Assembly (NCBI GenBank): GCA_030586155.1
Contig: CP130741.1
Span: 1,296,680-1,360,679, forward strand
Source of the DNA: Eubacteriaceae bacterium ES3
Lineage (GTDB): Bacteria > Bacillota > Clostridia > Eubacteriales > Eubacteriaceae
Direction: 5' to 3'
Length of the DNA: 64,000 nt
Shown: positions 44,129-53,761 of the stretch, one piece after another
Layout of the letters: the number at the start of each line of letters is the position of its first letter
How positions within the stretch are numbered: position 1 is the stretch's first letter
Translations under genes and position numbers: made by a program
The notes under the pieces: model-generated
Told to the model about the DNA's origin: nothing
Seen by the model: the letters and a program-made list of their open reading frames with translations, nothing else
The model's database searches: none

Positions 44129-45121
44129 ATGAAAAAATTTATTAATGATGTTGAAAACGTTGAAAATGAAATGCTGGAAGGTATTGTTCTGGCGCATCCC
44201 GAATATGTAACACGTTTGGAAGGTTTCGATGTTCTTGTACGATCGGATAAAAAAGCTGGAAAAGTTGCACTTGTGAGTGGCGGTGGCAGTGGTCATGAAC
44301 CATCTCATGGCGGTTTTGTTGGAAAAGGCATGCTTGACGGAGCGGTTGCTGGGTCCGTTTTTACCTCTCCTACACCAGATCAGGTATTTGAAGCAATTAA
44401 AGCTGTAGATGCCGGTGAAGGGGTCTTATTAGTTATCAAAAATTACACTGGCGATATTATGAATTTTGAAATGGCTGCAGAACTAGCTGAGGGTGAAGGG
44501 ATTAAAGTTACTAACGTAGTAACAAATGATGATGTTGCTGTTGAAGACAGTTTATACACAACTGGCCGACGTGGTGTTGCGGGTACAGTTTTTGTGCATA
44601 AAATTGCTGGTGCAAAAGCCGAAACAGGAGCAAGTCTTGAAGAAGTAAAGGCCGTTGCAGAAAAAGTAATTGCTAATGTCAGAACCATGGGTGTAGCATT
44701 AAAACCTTGTACAGTACCGGCTGCTGGTAAGCCAGGTTTTGAATTAACAGAAGAAGAGATGGAATTGGGAATTGGAATTCACGGTGAACCGGGAACTGAA
44801 CGAAAACCGATTCAGACTGCAGATCAAATCGTTGACTATTTAATGGAAAGAATTTTAAAAGATATGAATCCATCAGCTGGAGATGAAGTTACTGTAATGG
44901 TCAATGGTGCAGGTGCTACTCCACCGATGGAATTATACATTCTTAATCGACGTGTTCAGCAGATCCTGGCGGAAAAAGGAATTAAAGTGTTTAAAACTTT
45001 CGTAGGCGATTATATGACATCCATAGACATGGCTGGTGCTTCAATTACATTATTGAAAATGGATGATGAATTAAAAGAATTATTAGTTGCTGAAGCTGAT
45101 ACTATCGGCTTTAAAATGTAG
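44129..45121 (+). CDS. dhaK: Dihydroxyacetone kinase subunit DhaK
   Basis: 330 residues. VSGGGSGHEPSHGGFVG at the start of the fold and the substrate-binding His in GIGIHGEPG (around residue 210). DhaK binds dihydroxyacetone and passes phosphate from DhaL-ADP to it. ATG 44129 follows AGGAGG. Confidence 0.96.
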   Translation: MKKFINDVENVENEMLEGIVLAHPEYVTRLEGFDVLVRSDKKAGKVALVSGGGSGHEPSHGGFVGKGMLDGAVAGSVFTSPTPDQVFEAIKAVDAGEGVLLVIKNYTGDIMNFEMAAELAEGEGIKVTNVVTNDDVAVEDSLYTTGRRGVAGTVFVHKIAGAKAETGASLEEVKAVAEKVIANVRTMGVALKPCTVPAAGKPGFELTEEEMELGIGIHGEPGTERKPIQTADQIVDYLMERILKDMNPSAGDEVTVMVNGAGATPPMELYILNRRVQQILAEKGIKVFKTFVGDYMTSIDMAGASITLLKMDDELKELLVAEADTIGFKM

Positions 45122-45135
45122 AAACGAGGGATCAT

Positions 45136-45768
45136 ATGGCAACAAAGGTAGAAGTTCTTGATTTTGTCAGACTTTTTGCTGATAAAATGACAGAACATAG
45201 ACAGGAATTAACAGATTTAGATCAGGCAATTGGAGACGGTGACCATGGGATTAACATGAGTCGCGGAATGAAAGCGGTAATGGAAAAATTACCAACCTTT
45301 GAAGAAAAAGCTGTGGACGAAATTTTTAAATCAGTAGGAATGACTTTAGTTTCGACAGTTGGTGGAGCATCAGGTCCTCTTTATGGAACCGCTTTTATGA
45401 AGGCTGGGATGGCTGTAAAAGGCAAAGAAGAATTGTCAGACCAGGATATCATAAATATGATTCATGAAGCAATCATTGGTATTCAGTCTCGAGGTAAAGC
45501 AGTCAAGGGTGAAAAAACAATGCTTGACAGCATCATGCCTGCGTTAGACGCAGTTAAAGACTCAATCGAAAATGGGGATACTATAGCGGTTGCAATTTCA
45601 AAAGGTGAACAGGCTGCCTGGGATGGTGTAGAGTATACAAAGACTATTATAGCGACAAAAGGACGAGCCAGTTACTTAGGCGAACGTAGTCTTGGCCATC
45701 AGGATCCAGGGGCTACTTCAATGGCTTATTTATTTCAGGCTGCAAAAGAAGTTGCTGATGCGAAATAA
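45136..45768 (+). CDS. dhaL: Dihydroxyacetone kinase subunit DhaL
   Basis: 210 residues. The Mg-ADP-binding aspartates are in LDQAIGDGDHGINMSRG, with GGASGPLYGTAFMKAG and DPGATS. Holds ADP as a cofactor that is rephosphorylated by DhaM. 14 nt after dhaK. Confidence 0.96.
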   Translation: MATKVEVLDFVRLFADKMTEHRQELTDLDQAIGDGDHGINMSRGMKAVMEKLPTFEEKAVDEIFKSVGMTLVSTVGGASGPLYGTAFMKAGMAVKGKEELSDQDIINMIHEAIIGIQSRGKAVKGEKTMLDSIMPALDAVKDSIENGDTIAVAISKGEQAAWDGVEYTKTIIATKGRASYLGERSLGHQDPGATSMAYLFQAAKEVADAK

Positions 45769-45810
45769 CGTTATAGTGAGATAATTATCGAAAAATTCTA
45801 GATGCAAAAA

Positions 45811-45869
45811 AGGTAACTGCAATAGACAGATGCAATCTGTATCTATTTTGCAGTTACCTCAATTATTTT
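45811..45869 (+). terminator. Hairpin with T-run between dhaL and dhaM
   Basis: AGGTAACTGCAA (45811-45822) pairs with TTGCAGTTACCT (45848-45859); the loop holds a further CAGAT/ATCTG stem. A tail with nine T follows and ends right at the dhaM ribosome binding site. Lies inside the operon and may lower dhaM expression. Confidence 0.75.
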
Positions 45870-45885
45870 TTTTGAAAGGAAAATT

Positions 45886-46269
45886 ATGGTAGGTATTGTT
45901 ATTGTTTCACACAGTCAAAAAATTGCTGAAGGTGCTGTAGAGTTGGCATCTCAGATGGCCCCTGAAGCTAAGCTGGTCGCTGCAGGTGGGATGGAAGATG
46001 GAGGAATTGGTACTGATATTAATAAAATAATGAGTGCTATAAAATCGGTTTACTCAAAAGATGGAGTCGTTATACTTGTTGATTTAGGAAGTGCAGTAAT
46101 GAGTTCAGAAATGGCTATTGAAATGTTAGATGAAAATGAAAACATTAAAATAATTGATGCACCGATTATTGAATCAAGTATTTTTGGCGCTGTAGAATCT
46201 ACAATTGGTGCTTCGATGGAGAGAATGCTGGAAGTTTTTGAGGAAGTAAAAGCCTACAAAAAATTCTAA
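45886..46269 (+). CDS. dhaM: PTS-linked phosphotransfer subunit DhaM (EIIA domain only)
   Basis: 127 residues, one EIIA-man-like domain. The phosphorylated residue is His9 in VIVSHSQKIAEG, and VDLGSAVMSSEMAIE is also characteristic. The longer DhaM of E. coli adds HPr and EI-like domains, which are absent, so phosphate must come from the cell's general HPr. Separated from dhaL by a strong hairpin. Confidence 0.93.
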   Translation: MVGIVIVSHSQKIAEGAVELASQMAPEAKLVAAGGMEDGGIGTDINKIMSAIKSVYSKDGVVILVDLGSAVMSSEMAIEMLDENENIKIIDAPIIESSIFGAVESTIGASMERMLEVFEEVKAYKKF

Positions 46270-46293
46270 GATACAAAGATTAAGTTTCAAATT

Positions 46294-46333
46294 AAAGTTA
46301 ACAGTATTTAAATACTACTGTTAGCTTTAATTT
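46294..46333 (+). terminator. Terminator after dhaM
   Basis: AAAGTTAACAGTA (46294-46306) pairs with TACTGTTAGCTTT (46316-46328); the tail is T-rich. Confidence 0.65.
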
Positions 46334-46366
46334 ATAGAAATCAACTGATATTTATGATGAATAATA

Positions 46367-46395
46367 TTGATTATTTAAAATCAAACTGATATAAT
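46367..46395 (+). promoter_or_regulatory. Promoter of the comFB gene
   Basis: TTGATT (46367-46372), 17-bp spacer, TATAAT (46390-46395). Confidence 0.65.
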
Positions 46396-46433
46396 TCTTG
46401 TGTTATCGATTAAATCTTGAATAGAGGTCTTAT

Positions 46434-46697
46434 ATGGTTAAAAATTATATGGAAGAAGTTGTTGAAGACATATTGCCTAAACTATTGGCGTCTTATGAAG
46501 GGATCTGTACTTGTGAGAAGTGTAAGGATGATATCAGAGCTATTGCACTTAACAAACTTCGCCCGGCATATTTTGTATCACACAAGGGTTTTCTTTTTAC
46601 AAAAATGGAAGAAACTCTTGTCCAATCCAAGACAGATGTGATTCATGAACTGACCAACGCTATTGAGATTGTTTCAAAAAATCCCATGCATCAATAA
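46434..46697 (+). CDS. ComFB-domain protein
   Basis: 87 residues. A complete ComFB domain: a helical start (VKNYMEEVVEDILPKLL), a CTCEKCKDDI cysteine pair, the conserved ALNKLRPAYFVSHKG, and a C-terminal helix. In Bacillus this is a late competence locus protein. Family members in cyanobacteria have been reported to bind cyclic dinucleotides, and a GGDEF-EAL gene lies 2.2 kb downstream past an inserted IS. A cyclic-nucleotide role here is inferred. Start follows GAGGT. Confidence 0.85.
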   Translation: MVKNYMEEVVEDILPKLLASYEGICTCEKCKDDIRAIALNKLRPAYFVSHKGFLFTKMEETLVQSKTDVIHELTNAIEIVSKNPMHQ

Positions 46698-46831
46698 ATC
46701 ATTTTTGATTTTAATGTAGTTGTTTTTAGTTTTTAAGGCCTTCGAAAATTACTTTACAGGAGTGGTTGATTTTTCCTGAAGTTGTTTTGCAAGGCTTTTT
46801 TCTTTGAAAATTTGTCAAAAGTATTTATATA

Positions 46832-46836
46832 CTAAT
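46832..46836. repeat. Left target-site duplication CTAAT (IS1380-type)
   Basis: CTAAT directly before the left inverted repeat; same five bases at 48489-48493. Confidence 0.75.
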
Positions 46837-48488
46837 CCTGAATTATTCATCCAGATACAATTAACGGCACATTGTGCCGCATAGATACAGTGTTTTTGAT
46901 TATTTTTGCTTTTCACTAAATAAGTGAAGCTAAGACAATAGAAAAAGAGCTCCAACTTTGTTAAAATTTAAGTGACCAAACCAAAACCAAACAAAGGAGA
47001 AACTCTTCATATGTCTAGTTTAGATGCACTTCAGTTAGAAAGCAATAAAAAAATCAAAATAAATTTCGATGGCGGTGATTTATCCTCTGATTCCGGACTG
47101 ATTCTGATCAAAGAATTTGCTCATAAATTCAGTTTCCATAAACATGTCAGCAACTTCAAAACTGATGAGAAGACCAGTCGTCAGCATAAGGATGATCAAA
47201 ACCTGTGCCAAATGGTATATCAGATCATTGCTGGTTACTTTGAAGATGACGATGCTGATGAATTGACAAATGAACCTGTCTTTACAAACATTCTGGGTAA
47301 AAAAGCACTGGCTTCTCAACCGACTCTGTTAAGATTCTGGAACCGGATGGATGATAAAACGCTGCCAAAATTTGATGCCATCATTAAAGCAATGCGGACA
47401 TCTGCTTATAAAATAAAACGTCCAAAACAGGTATTGCTGGATTTGGACTCCACCCTATTGAATACCTATGGAAAACAGGAAGGTGAAGGTTTCAACTATC
47501 ATTACAGGGTACATGGTTATCATCCATTACTTTGTTACGACGGATTAACCGGTGATCTGCTGAAAGCAGATCTCCGTGATGGAACGGACTACAGTTCCAC
47601 TGGGGTTGTTGATTTTATGCAACCTCTACTTGATGAATATTTCACGGAGTATCCCGACATAGAGCTGTATTTACGTGGTGACAGCGGGTTTGCAACGCCT
47701 GATTTGTACAAGCAATGCGAAACCAATGGTGTGTCTTATGCGATCCGTTTAAAAGCGAACAGTGTTTTAAATGACAAAGCGAAACATCTTGATCATGAAA
47801 TATTTGAAGCGATGAAAGAAGATATGTCCCAGTATATTGTCCGCTATGATGAGTTTTATTACAAAGCAGGCAAGTGGGAGTACCCGCGCAGGGTAGTTGT
47901 TAAAGTGGAGAAACCTTGCAATCAGTTCACCATTCAGCATTCCTTCATTGTAACCAATATGGACTTGAAACCTGAAGAAATCCTAAGATACTATCGTAAC
48001 CGAGGCACTATGGAGAATTTCATCAAAGAAAGCAAGTCCGGATTTGGCTTCGCTTCTACCGGAAGTAAATCCAAAGTAGTCAATGCCAACCGACTGCAAC
48101 TGCATGTGTTGGCTTATAATCTGTTTAATTGTTTCAGACGATTGGTTCTGCCGAAGAGCATGAAAAAGATGCAGATCGATACCATTCGTTTAAAGCTGCT
48201 AAAAATTGCTTCGAAAATCGTAAAAGCAGCAAGCTATATTTATTTCAAGCTATGTAGCAGTTGTCCCTACAAAGATGAATTTTATAAAACTTTAGAAAAT
48301 ATCAGACAACTTCCGCAGCTGGAATAACAGTAACTGATGATCTTTGGCAACTTAAAATCTTGAAAATAACATCTACGGGATTCGTCTACCCTTTTTGGGT
48401 TGAAATTCAACCGTCTGTGTATTTAATCCTTGAAAAAGATGTTGTTTCTCGATTTTAAGATTGCTCATTGCTGGATGAATAATTCAGG
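46837..48488 (+). mobile_element. Complete IS1380-family element, 1652 bp
   Basis: The ends CCTGAATTATTCATCCAG (46837-46854) and CTGGATGAATAATTCAGG (48471-48488) are perfect 18-bp inverted repeats. CTAAT flanks both. One intact transposase inside. Lies between comFB and the GGDEF-EAL gene. Perfect repeats and no decay suggest a recent insertion. Confidence 0.93.
47011..48327 (+). CDS. IS1380-family transposase
   Basis: About 438 residues. DDE residues are the Asp in VLLDLDSTLL, the Asp in LYLRGDSGFATPDLY (typical of the family) and the Glu in YRNRGTMENFIKESKSGFG. N-terminal FDGGDLSSDSGLILI is also family-typical. ATG 47011 follows AAAGGAGA; an in-frame GTG at 46972 would extend it by 13. No stop or frameshift. 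Confidence 0.95.
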   Translation: MSSLDALQLESNKKIKINFDGGDLSSDSGLILIKEFAHKFSFHKHVSNFKTDEKTSRQHKDDQNLCQMVYQIIAGYFEDDDADELTNEPVFTNILGKKALASQPTLLRFWNRMDDKTLPKFDAIIKAMRTSAYKIKRPKQVLLDLDSTLLNTYGKQEGEGFNYHYRVHGYHPLLCYDGLTGDLLKADLRDGTDYSSTGVVDFMQPLLDEYFTEYPDIELYLRGDSGFATPDLYKQCETNGVSYAIRLKANSVLNDKAKHLDHEIFEAMKEDMSQYIVRYDEFYYKAGKWEYPRRVVVKVEKPCNQFTIQHSFIVTNMDLKPEEILRYYRNRGTMENFIKESKSGFGFASTGSKSKVVNANRLQLHVLAYNLFNCFRRLVLPKSMKKMQIDTIRLKLLKIASKIVKAASYIYFKLCSSCPYKDEFYKTLENIRQLPQLE

Positions 48489-48493
48489 CTAAT
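48489..48493. repeat. Right target-site duplication CTAAT
   Basis: Identical to 46832-46836. Confidence 0.75.
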
Positions 48494-48914
48494 TTTTGAT
48501 AATAATAGTTTGCTAATCTGTCTTATAGAATTTCTTCGCATTAAAGTTTGTTTTTCTTAAGTATTCAAATTTTCTAATCTTAATTTAACAAAGTGGTTTT
48601 TATATAAAGTGAAAGCAGTCCTTACTCATCCCTGAAACTTAGTCAACATTTGAAGATTATGAAGTGACAGAGCCGTTCATTATTCCCAATACAGATGCTT
48701 TGTCACTAAACACTGATTAAAGTAAAACAAGGTATAAGCATAATTTGTGTACATTTGCTATGACTTTTTATAGAAATTTGTGCTATATAAATATTGACGC
48801 AAATCATTTTCTAAAAAATTATTGATAATTTATGCTATAATAAATAGGTCTATAGTTTTAACGGTGTTGTACAAAATGGCTACTATCTAAGGTATGCCTA
48901 ATCGAGGTGTAAGG
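48494..48914. other. 420-bp gene-free stretch with a possible gene remnant
   Basis: No intact gene. 48643-48720 reads as 25 codons ending in TAA with a protein-like composition (EDYEVTEPFIIPNTDALSL), preceded by a stop; it may be the tail of a decayed gene. An extended -10 (TGC-TATAAT, 48836-48841) lies near the end. Confidence 0.3.
48836..48841 (+). promoter_or_regulatory. Extended -10 promoter for the GGDEF-EAL gene
   Basis: TGC directly precedes TATAAT; no clear -35. About 70 bp before the start. Confidence 0.4.
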
Positions 48915-51900
48915 ATGCTCAATAGTCCCGATTTTTTAGCAGTTATTTTTTTTATTATTGCTGTATTTTATATTTTTATAGGATTGTATGTTTTTTATAT
49001 GCAACCGAAATTAAAGATTAATGATATTTTTTTAACGCTATTAACTTTGGGTGCGATCTGGTTAATGGGAGATGCTATTAGTATCAATGCTGATACTGAT
49101 GTTATTTATACTGGCTGGAGACTGGTATCAAAAATAGCGGGCAGTTTTTATTTTATAGTATTTTTTCATCTTATATTGACTATTACTAGCGATGGAAAAA
49201 AATTAAAATGGCCAGTTATGTTATTTTTACTATATTTACCAGGAATACTTTCTGCATTTATTCTTTTATTTAAAAATTTCGATGCTGGTACGAATTTTAT
49301 TCAAATTAAGTGGGGGAATTTTGATCTGATTCGATCATATAGTATAGAAAATTGTATTAGAATCTACAGCGCTTTTTATTTTATTACAGGTTCTATTTTA
49401 TTATCGCGTTGGGTCGTTAAACTAAGTGATAAGTTAATACGCAGAAGCGCATTCATAGCAGTAATAGCTTTAATTATTGCTGTTTTTGCAGATATATATA
49501 TTCAAATTATGTTCATTACTAAATTTGGAGTCAGTTTTACCCAGATCACACCGATTCTTTTCGTATTACCTTTATTTATAATCAACATATTGTTATATCG
49601 TATAAGCCCTTATAGCGATAGCCGAAAGAATATTCAAGAAATAATTATTGGTGGTCTTTCTAGAAGGGCAATTTCATATTTGGTTAGCGCTTCTTTTTTT
49701 ATTGGTGGCCTGTTAAATATTTTTGTGTTTTATTTTTTATATCATCAAGATAACATTGTTTTGATTGCCGGCAGATCAATACTGCTTATTTTTTCTGCTT
49801 TTCTAATTCTTTTAATAAATTATTTACATATTGAAGCCCAACATAAAGATTTATTCACCAGTTTAATAACCGGTATTCTAATCCCATTAATTATGATCAG
49901 TTTTTCTATGTATGGCGCTGTAAGCGTCTGGGCGTTTTCATTTATTCTTTTATTGCCATTGCTTATTTTCAGGCAAAAAATCCTGATGGTCATCATTTCA
50001 GTCTCGACATTGCTTACGCAAATTATTATCTGGTTTTTAGTACCGGAAGTTGATGTAAATATTAATGCAGGGGATTATATTACCAGAATTTTAATTTTTT
50101 CCATGTTTGTTGTGATGTCATTTCTTTTGAATCGATTATTTATAAATAGAATAGAAGAGAGTAAGAAGAAAATTAGTTTACAAGAGTTCATTGCACATGT
50201 TTCGACTGAATGTATTGGAATAAATTCTAATAATTTTAGTGATCGAGTCAACGGGTTATTAAGTGAAATAGCCGAGTATTTTAATGTAGATCATTCTTAT
50301 ATTTCTACATTTAATGACGATAAAACATATTCTACTATTGCTGAATATTTTGGTAAAAATATCATTGCCCATATCACAAAAGAGGAGATGCAAAAAATCC
50401 CTATCGATGAGAAACACTGGAGAATGGAAAAAATCTTAAATAATGAAGTATTTGTATCCTCAGATCTTTCTAAACTCCCGGAATTTGTTAATTATGAACT
50501 CGAGAAACATGGATTAACAGATATTTATTCTCAGATTATTATTCCTATTTCAGTGCAGGAAAAAGTGCTTGGATTTTGGGGAATGAACACTCGACTTAGA
50601 ACTTATGAATGGTCGGATGATCATTTATACTTTGCTAAATTATTAGCAAATATTCTGGGAGACACTTTGAAAAGAATAAATTCTGAGAACGAAATAAACC
50701 GCATCGCTTACTATGATCAGGTTACTGGCTTGCCAAATCGAACTTTGTTTGAGGATTACCTATATTTTGATATGATTAAGCAGGAGATGACAAACACCGG
50801 TTTAGCTGTGTTTTTTCTTGATCTGGATTCGTTTAAAACGATTAATGATACAGTTGGGCATACAATTGGGGATGAGTTGTTAAATTCCGTCGGTGAAAAA
50901 ATAAAATTGATCTTATCAAAAAATGATGTTGTGTCACGATTTAGCGGTGATGAATTTGTCATGATGGTAAAAGGAATTTTTGACGAACAAGATGCCATAC
51001 CAATTGCACGAAAATTAATGCAGATTTTTTATGAACCCTTTATTTTGAAGGGACAGTCGTTTTATGTAACTGCCTGTACAGGGATTGCCATTTATCCAAG
51101 GGATGGAAAAGAGGCAGGGACACTCATTATGAATGCGGATGTTGCACGTTTTAAAGCTAAGGAAGTAGGTCGTAATCAATATTTCATCTGTTCAGACAGT
51201 ATAAAGAATGACGCAATGAAAAAGAACCAAATAATAAATTTACTCTATCGTTCGCAGGAAAGGGAAGAGTTGTTTCTTCAGTACCAACCGCAGGTATCAT
51301 TGGAAGACGAGCGAATAATAGGTGTTGAGGCTCTGCTTAGATGGGATAATCCAGAAATGGGAAGAATTGCTCCTGACGTATTGATCCCCTTAGCGGAACG
51401 TACGGGTCTTATTAATCCAATTGGTGACTGGATTTTGAGAACTGCTTGTCAACAGGCAGTTGAATGGCAAAAAAAGGGCTTGCCTGAAATAATTATGGGT
51501 GTGAATATTTCAGCAAGTCAATTTAAGAATCCGAATTTTGTTGAAGATGTAATGACTGTTTTGCAAGAGACAGGTTTAGCTCCTGAGTATTTGGAAATTG
51601 AGATAACGGAATCAATTGCCATACAGGAGTTTAAGGATATTGTTACAAAACTTAAAGAGTTAGGTGACCAGGGAGTATCAATTGCTATTGATGATTTTGG
51701 TTCAGAATATTCATCGCTGGGCAGACTCAAAAATTTGCCAATATCAAGACTAAAAATGGACAAGCAGTTTGTTGATGGGATTGGCACTAACTTAAAAGAC
51801 CAGGCGATCGCAAAAGCGATTATAAATTTAGGAAAAAGTTTAGACCTAAGAATTGTTGCTGAGGGTGTTGAAGACGAGAATCAGAAAGACTTCTTAAAAA

Positions 51901-52004
51901 ATACACAATGTGATGATATTCAGGGTTATTATTACTATCGACCACTTGATTCGAAAGTTCTTGAACAGATTCTTAGAGGCGAAAAAGATCCGGAATCTTG
52001 GTAA
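48915..52004 (+). CDS. Membrane GAF-GGDEF-EAL cyclic-di-GMP enzyme
   Basis: About 1029 residues. Residues 1-420 hold many membrane helices (probably a 7TM sensor plus more), then a GAF domain (about 430-585), a GGDEF domain with SGDEF at the active site (RFSGDEFVMM, a variant that often stays active), and an EAL domain with EALLRW, EITES, IDDFGSEYSSLG and KMDKQFV. Metal-binding residues of the EAL part look complete, so cyclic-di-GMP breakdown is likely; synthesis possible. The sensor input is unknown. ATG 48915 follows GAGGTG. Confidence 0.9.
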   Translation: MLNSPDFLAVIFFIIAVFYIFIGLYVFYMQPKLKINDIFLTLLTLGAIWLMGDAISINADTDVIYTGWRLVSKIAGSFYFIVFFHLILTITSDGKKLKWPVMLFLLYLPGILSAFILLFKNFDAGTNFIQIKWGNFDLIRSYSIENCIRIYSAFYFITGSILLSRWVVKLSDKLIRRSAFIAVIALIIAVFADIYIQIMFITKFGVSFTQITPILFVLPLFIINILLYRISPYSDSRKNIQEIIIGGLSRRAISYLVSASFFIGGLLNIFVFYFLYHQDNIVLIAGRSILLIFSAFLILLINYLHIEAQHKDLFTSLITGILIPLIMISFSMYGAVSVWAFSFILLLPLLIFRQKILMVIISVSTLLTQIIIWFLVPEVDVNINAGDYITRILIFSMFVVMSFLLNRLFINRIEESKKKISLQEFIAHVSTECIGINSNNFSDRVNGLLSEIAEYFNVDHSYISTFNDDKTYSTIAEYFGKNIIAHITKEEMQKIPIDEKHWRMEKILNNEVFVSSDLSKLPEFVNYELEKHGLTDIYSQIIIPISVQEKVLGFWGMNTRLRTYEWSDDHLYFAKLLANILGDTLKRINSENEINRIAYYDQVTGLPNRTLFEDYLYFDMIKQEMTNTGLAVFFLDLDSFKTINDTVGHTIGDELLNSVGEKIKLILSKNDVVSRFSGDEFVMMVKGIFDEQDAIPIARKLMQIFYEPFILKGQSFYVTACTGIAIYPRDGKEAGTLIMNADVARFKAKEVGRNQYFICSDSIKNDAMKKNQIINLLYRSQEREELFLQYQPQVSLEDERIIGVEALLRWDNPEMGRIAPDVLIPLAERTGLINPIGDWILRTACQQAVEWQKKGLPEIIMGVNISASQFKNPNFVEDVMTVLQETGLAPEYLEIEITESIAIQEFKDIVTKLKELGDQGVSIAIDDFGSEYSSLGRLKNLPISRLKMDKQFVDGIGTNLKDQAIAKAIINLGKSLDLRIVAEGVEDENQKDFLKNTQCDDIQGYYYYRPLDSKVLEQILRGEKDPESW

Positions 52005-52089
52005 AAGCCGTGATTATATCTGGAATTAGGGTATAAAATAATTAAATATTTTCGGCGTTTCAGTAGTCATTTGAAAAGGAGGAGATTTT

Positions 52090-53661
52090 ATGAAAGAGAA
52101 AATTAAACCTTATATAACCTCCGAAAGTCAGGACTTATTCGAAAAAGCGGTCGATTTTTATAGCGGTGGATCATATGAAGAAGCGTTAGTTTTTTTTAAA
52201 GAAGCTGCTTATCTTTTTCATGCAAGAGCCCAATTATTTCTAGGTTTTTGCTATGAACAGGGGATAGGGACACCTATTAACTATAAGGAGTCTTATCGAT
52301 GGTATAAGATGGGTGCTGAAGCAGGTGATTCGGAATCACAATGCAATTTAGGAAGCTGTTATTTCAATGGCAAAGGTATTGAAGTTGATACAAAAGAAGC
52401 AGTGCGATGGTATTTAAAAGCTGCAGAGTCAGATGTTGTAGAAGCACAGTATGCTTTATGTGCTTGTTATTTTTATGGAAATGGAGTTCTGAAAGATATT
52501 AAAACGGCAATTTATTGGTGTGAAAAAGCTGCTGAACAGGGATATTTACCTGCTCAGTTTATATTGGGAAGCTATTATTATGATGGTTATTATTGTCCAC
52601 ATGACTATGAAAAAGCTGTTTATTGGTATGAAAAAGCAGCTAAAAGTAATAACCTTGATGCTCAAGTTATGTTGGGAATATGCTTAACACATGGTTTGAT
52701 TGAAAATGCTGATAAAGAAAGAGGCTTCAATCTTTTAAAAAATGCAGCTCAAAAGTGGAGTTCAGAAGCACAATATGAAGTGGCATTTTGTTATTACGAA
52801 GGTATTGGTACTGTGATAGACATAAAAAAAATGGTCGAGTATCTTGAGCTGGCTGCCTCGCATGATCATGACCGTGCTTTAAATGAGTTGGGAGTAATCT
52901 ATAGAAAAGGCCGACTGGTCAACAAAAACTTAAATAGAGCTCGAGATTGCTTTGAAAAAGCAATGGAGCTTGATAACACCGATGCAATGGTTAATTTAGG
53001 TAGTATGTATTCTGATGGTGATCTCGAAAAAAATGATAAACTGGCATTTGAGCTGTTTTATAAAGCTTCTACTCGATATAATATTTATGCTTTTTATAAG
53101 TTGGGGATTTGTTATTATTTGGGAATTGGAACAACAAAAGATATTCGAAGTGCAGAGCATTGGTTGATAAAGAGCGCAAAGTCAGGTTTTTCTGAGGCGA
53201 TGGAATATTTAGGGGAAATTTATGAGTTAGAACTAGATCAAATTGAAAAAGCAGTTTTTTGGTATGAGAAAGCTGCAGAAAATGGGAATAGTGATGCTCA
53301 AAATCGTTTGGGTTTATGTTATGTTGAAGGTTTTGGTGTCATCCAAAGTTATCAACTGGCATTATATTGGTTTAAGAGGGCAGCCGATAATGACGGAAAT
53401 CAGATGGCACTATTAAACATAGGTGACCTGTATTACAACGGTTTTGGATTGGAACAAAGTTATGAGAAGGCTTTTGAATATATGAAAAAGTCTGCCAATT
53501 CAGGTTGCACTCAGGCAATGTTAAATCTTGGAGAGATGTTTTATGCCGGAAAAGGGGTAAAGAAAGACATCAAGAAAGCTCGGTATTGGTTGGAAAAAGC
53601 GGCATTTAAAGGTGATAAAAAAGCTCGCGAACGAATCAGACAATTAAAACTGAATATTTGA
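52090..53661 (+). CDS. Sel1-repeat (SLR) protein
   Basis: 523 residues made of about a dozen Sel1/TPR-like repeats of 36 residues (forms such as AQFILGSYYYDG, AVYWYEKAAKSNN, AQNRLGLCYVEGFG). No signal peptide or membrane helix, so cytoplasmic. Such repeats form protein-binding solenoids. 86 nt after the GGDEF-EAL gene with AAAAGGAGGAG; an adaptor role in that signalling is inferred. Confidence 0.9.
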   Translation: MKEKIKPYITSESQDLFEKAVDFYSGGSYEEALVFFKEAAYLFHARAQLFLGFCYEQGIGTPINYKESYRWYKMGAEAGDSESQCNLGSCYFNGKGIEVDTKEAVRWYLKAAESDVVEAQYALCACYFYGNGVLKDIKTAIYWCEKAAEQGYLPAQFILGSYYYDGYYCPHDYEKAVYWYEKAAKSNNLDAQVMLGICLTHGLIENADKERGFNLLKNAAQKWSSEAQYEVAFCYYEGIGTVIDIKKMVEYLELAASHDHDRALNELGVIYRKGRLVNKNLNRARDCFEKAMELDNTDAMVNLGSMYSDGDLEKNDKLAFELFYKASTRYNIYAFYKLGICYYLGIGTTKDIRSAEHWLIKSAKSGFSEAMEYLGEIYELELDQIEKAVFWYEKAAENGNSDAQNRLGLCYVEGFGVIQSYQLALYWFKRAADNDGNQMALLNIGDLYYNGFGLEQSYEKAFEYMKKSANSGCTQAMLNLGEMFYAGKGVKKDIKKARYWLEKAAFKGDKKARERIRQLKLNI

Positions 53662-53704
53662 AATATATTTTGGATTTTGACTTTTGACAGTTAAACTATT
53701 TTTA

Positions 53705-53733
53705 TTGAAAAAAATACCAATCCACCGTATAAT
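53705..53733 (+). promoter_or_regulatory. Promoter of the Phd-type antitoxin gene
   Basis: TTGAAA (53705-53710), 17-bp spacer, TATAAT (53728-53733). Confidence 0.65.
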
Positions 53734-53761
53734 CTAATTATTAAAAGGATGAGGTGGGAAT

